In this document: positions 4,665 through 5,681 of the stretch, in pieces
How the letters are laid out: the number at the start of each line of letters is the position of its first letter
Numbering within the stretch: the first letter of the stretch is position 1
Assembly (NCBI GenBank): GCA_030617485.1
Contig: JAUWVK010000107.1
Coordinates: 1 to 5,681, forward strand
Direction of reading: 5' to 3'
DNA: 5,681 nucleotides
DNA from: Gammaproteobacteria bacterium
Lineage (GTDB): Bacteria; Pseudomonadota; Gammaproteobacteria; SZUA-152
Notes under the pieces: generated by a model
Databases searched by the model: none
What the model saw: only the letters and a program-made list of their open reading frames with translations
Told to the model about the DNA's origin: nothing
Translations under genes and position numbers: made by a program

Positions 4665-5681
4665 TTATAAAACAGCCCGGGGGTAAGAACCTAACAGCTT
4701 AAACATTGATGCTTCAGATTTCACCTTATCCAGACAACGTGCCACCTTTTCATCTTCAGCATGTCCGTTAACGTCAATGAAAAAAACATATTCCCAATTC
4801 GTCAGCCGTGATGGACGTGATTCAATACGACTCATAGAGACATCATTATCAGAAAAAGGCTTCAATAATTGATGTAGTGAACCAGATTTATTGGGAGTAG
4901 AAACTAACAATGATGTTTTATCATCCCCACTGGGTAAAGCAATATTCTTACTTATAATCAGGAACCGTGTCGTATTATCAGGATTATCTTCAATATTAGG
5001 CTCAGTCACATTTAAACCATAAATTTCTGCAGCGACATCACCAGCAATAGCAGCAACATTTTTTTCTTCTGACGCACGACGTGCTGCCTCAGCATTGGAG
5101 CTGACTGAGACGCGCTCCACTCCAGATAAATGCGCGTCCAGCCACTCACGACATTGAGCCAAAGACTGTTGGTGAGAATAAATTCGCTTAAGCTTAGAAC
5201 TATCTTTTTCTTTCGACAGCAAATAATGATGTATGCGCAAATCAACTTCGCCACAAATTGTTAACGACGATTGCAAAAACATATCAAGGGTATGATTGAT
5301 GACCCCCTCGGTAGAATTTTCCACCGGCACCACACCATAATGTGCTGAACCTGATTCCACTTCACGGAAGACTTCATCAATGGCCGCCATTGGAACAGTG
5401 GTGACCGAATGACCAAAGTGTTTTAAAGCGGCTGCCTGAGTAAACGTACCTTCGGGTCCCAGGAATGCAATATTAAGGGGTTGTTCAAGCGCCAGACAGG
5501 CAGACATGATTTCACGGAACAGGCGCGCCATTTCTTCGCCAGACAATGGACCATCATTGCGCGCTAACACACTGCGCAAAACTTCAGCCTCTCTCTCTGG
5601 TCGATAATACTGTGCATCATCGCCCTGCTGTTGTTTTATTTCAGCAACATTCTGTGCCAGTTGCGCGCGCTCATTAATTAA
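4665..5681 (-). CDS. pheA: Chorismate mutase / prephenate dehydratase (P-protein), 5' end cut off
   Basis: The frame is open to the window edge, giving 338 visible residues; relatives are about 360-365, so roughly 25 N-terminal residues are missing. It converts chorismate to prephenate (AroQ mutase) and then to phenylpyruvate (dehydratase). In order: the AroQ helical domain (1-68) with LINERAQLAQ, YYRPEREAEVL (25-35) and ARLFREIMSACLALEQPL (52-69); the dehydratase domain with LGPEGTFTQAA (74-84), VPVENSTEG (118-126) and TTRFLI (237-242), whose TRF is a catalytic motif; and a C-terminal ACT domain from about 254 with GSLH (267-270) and ESRP (287-290), the regions that bind feedback Phe. The ACT motif reads GSLH, not the common GAL. 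An apparent TTG start at 5579 lies inside the mutase domain and is not the true start. Confidence 0.97.
   Translation of the reverse strand, partial: LINERAQLAQNVAEIKQQQGDDAQYYRPEREAEVLRSVLARNDGPLSGEEMARLFREIMSACLALEQPLNIAFLGPEGTFTQAAALKHFGHSVTTVPMAAIDEVFREVESGSAHYGVVPVENSTEGVINHTLDMFLQSSLTICGEVDLRIHHYLLSKEKDSSKLKRIYSHQQSLAQCREWLDAHLSGVERVSVSSNAEAARRASEEKNVAAIAGDVAAEIYGLNVTEPNIEDNPDNTTRFLIISKNIALPSGDDKTSLLVSTPNKSGSLHQLLKPFSDNDVSMSRIESRPSRLTNWEYVFFIDVNGHAEDEKVARCLDKVKSEASMFKLLGSYPRAVL

Noticed and set aside
5012..5254. 80-residue minus-strand ORF in another frame of pheA
   Set aside because: It overlaps the dehydratase domain in a different frame and has no recognisable motifs.
5589..5598. 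(CT)5 dinucleotide run in pheA as a phase-variation tract
   Set aside because: Only five units, encoding the conserved PEREAE segment; too short to suggest slippage control.

Overview
The window is a block of housekeeping genes from a gammaproteobacterium. All genes lie on the minus strand. Reading in the direction of transcription, from high to low coordinates, the order is pheA (5' end cut off by the window edge), hisC, tyrA, aroA, cmk and rpsA (only the first 26 codons). This is the order of the aromatic 'mixed-function supraoperon' (serC-pheA-hisC-tyrA-aroA-cmk-rpsA) known from Pseudomonas and related lineages. Moderate GC content, a Pseudomonas-like AroQ-PheA and the cmk-rpsA junction fit a non-enteric gammaproteobacterium; the genus cannot be fixed from this sequence.

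Layout. 4665-5681 encodes the P-protein (chorismate mutase/prephenate dehydratase), open to the window edge. 3455-4609 encodes a PLP aminotransferase of the HisC family. A 109-bp gap (3346-3454) holds inverted repeats and a tiny Tyr-Tyr ORF just upstream of tyrA. 2461-3345 encodes prephenate dehydrogenase, starting at TTG behind a good GGAG. 1052-2464 encodes EPSP synthase and 378-1055 encodes CMP kinase. Both the tyrA/aroA and aroA/cmk junctions are 4-bp ATGA overlaps, so these three genes are probably translationally coupled. 81-377 is the non-coding cmk-rpsA spacer. It holds a candidate promoter, two small palindromes and a strong stem-loop that abuts the rpsA Shine-Dalgarno sequence.

How the genes work together. 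AroA makes EPSP, the precursor of chorismate. PheA converts chorismate to prephenate and then phenylpyruvate. TyrA converts prephenate to 4-hydroxyphenylpyruvate. The HisC-type aminotransferase can plausibly aminate both keto acids as well as acting in histidine synthesis. Cmk (pyrimidine nucleotide recycling) and ribosomal protein S1 link the cluster to growth functions.

I see no mobile element, CRISPR array, tRNA, rRNA or defence-like system, and no clearly new system. The points most worth a second look are the unfused tyrA/aroA pair with its Ser/Asn-rich AroA N-terminus, the hisC-tyrA leader region, and the rpsA leader hairpin.
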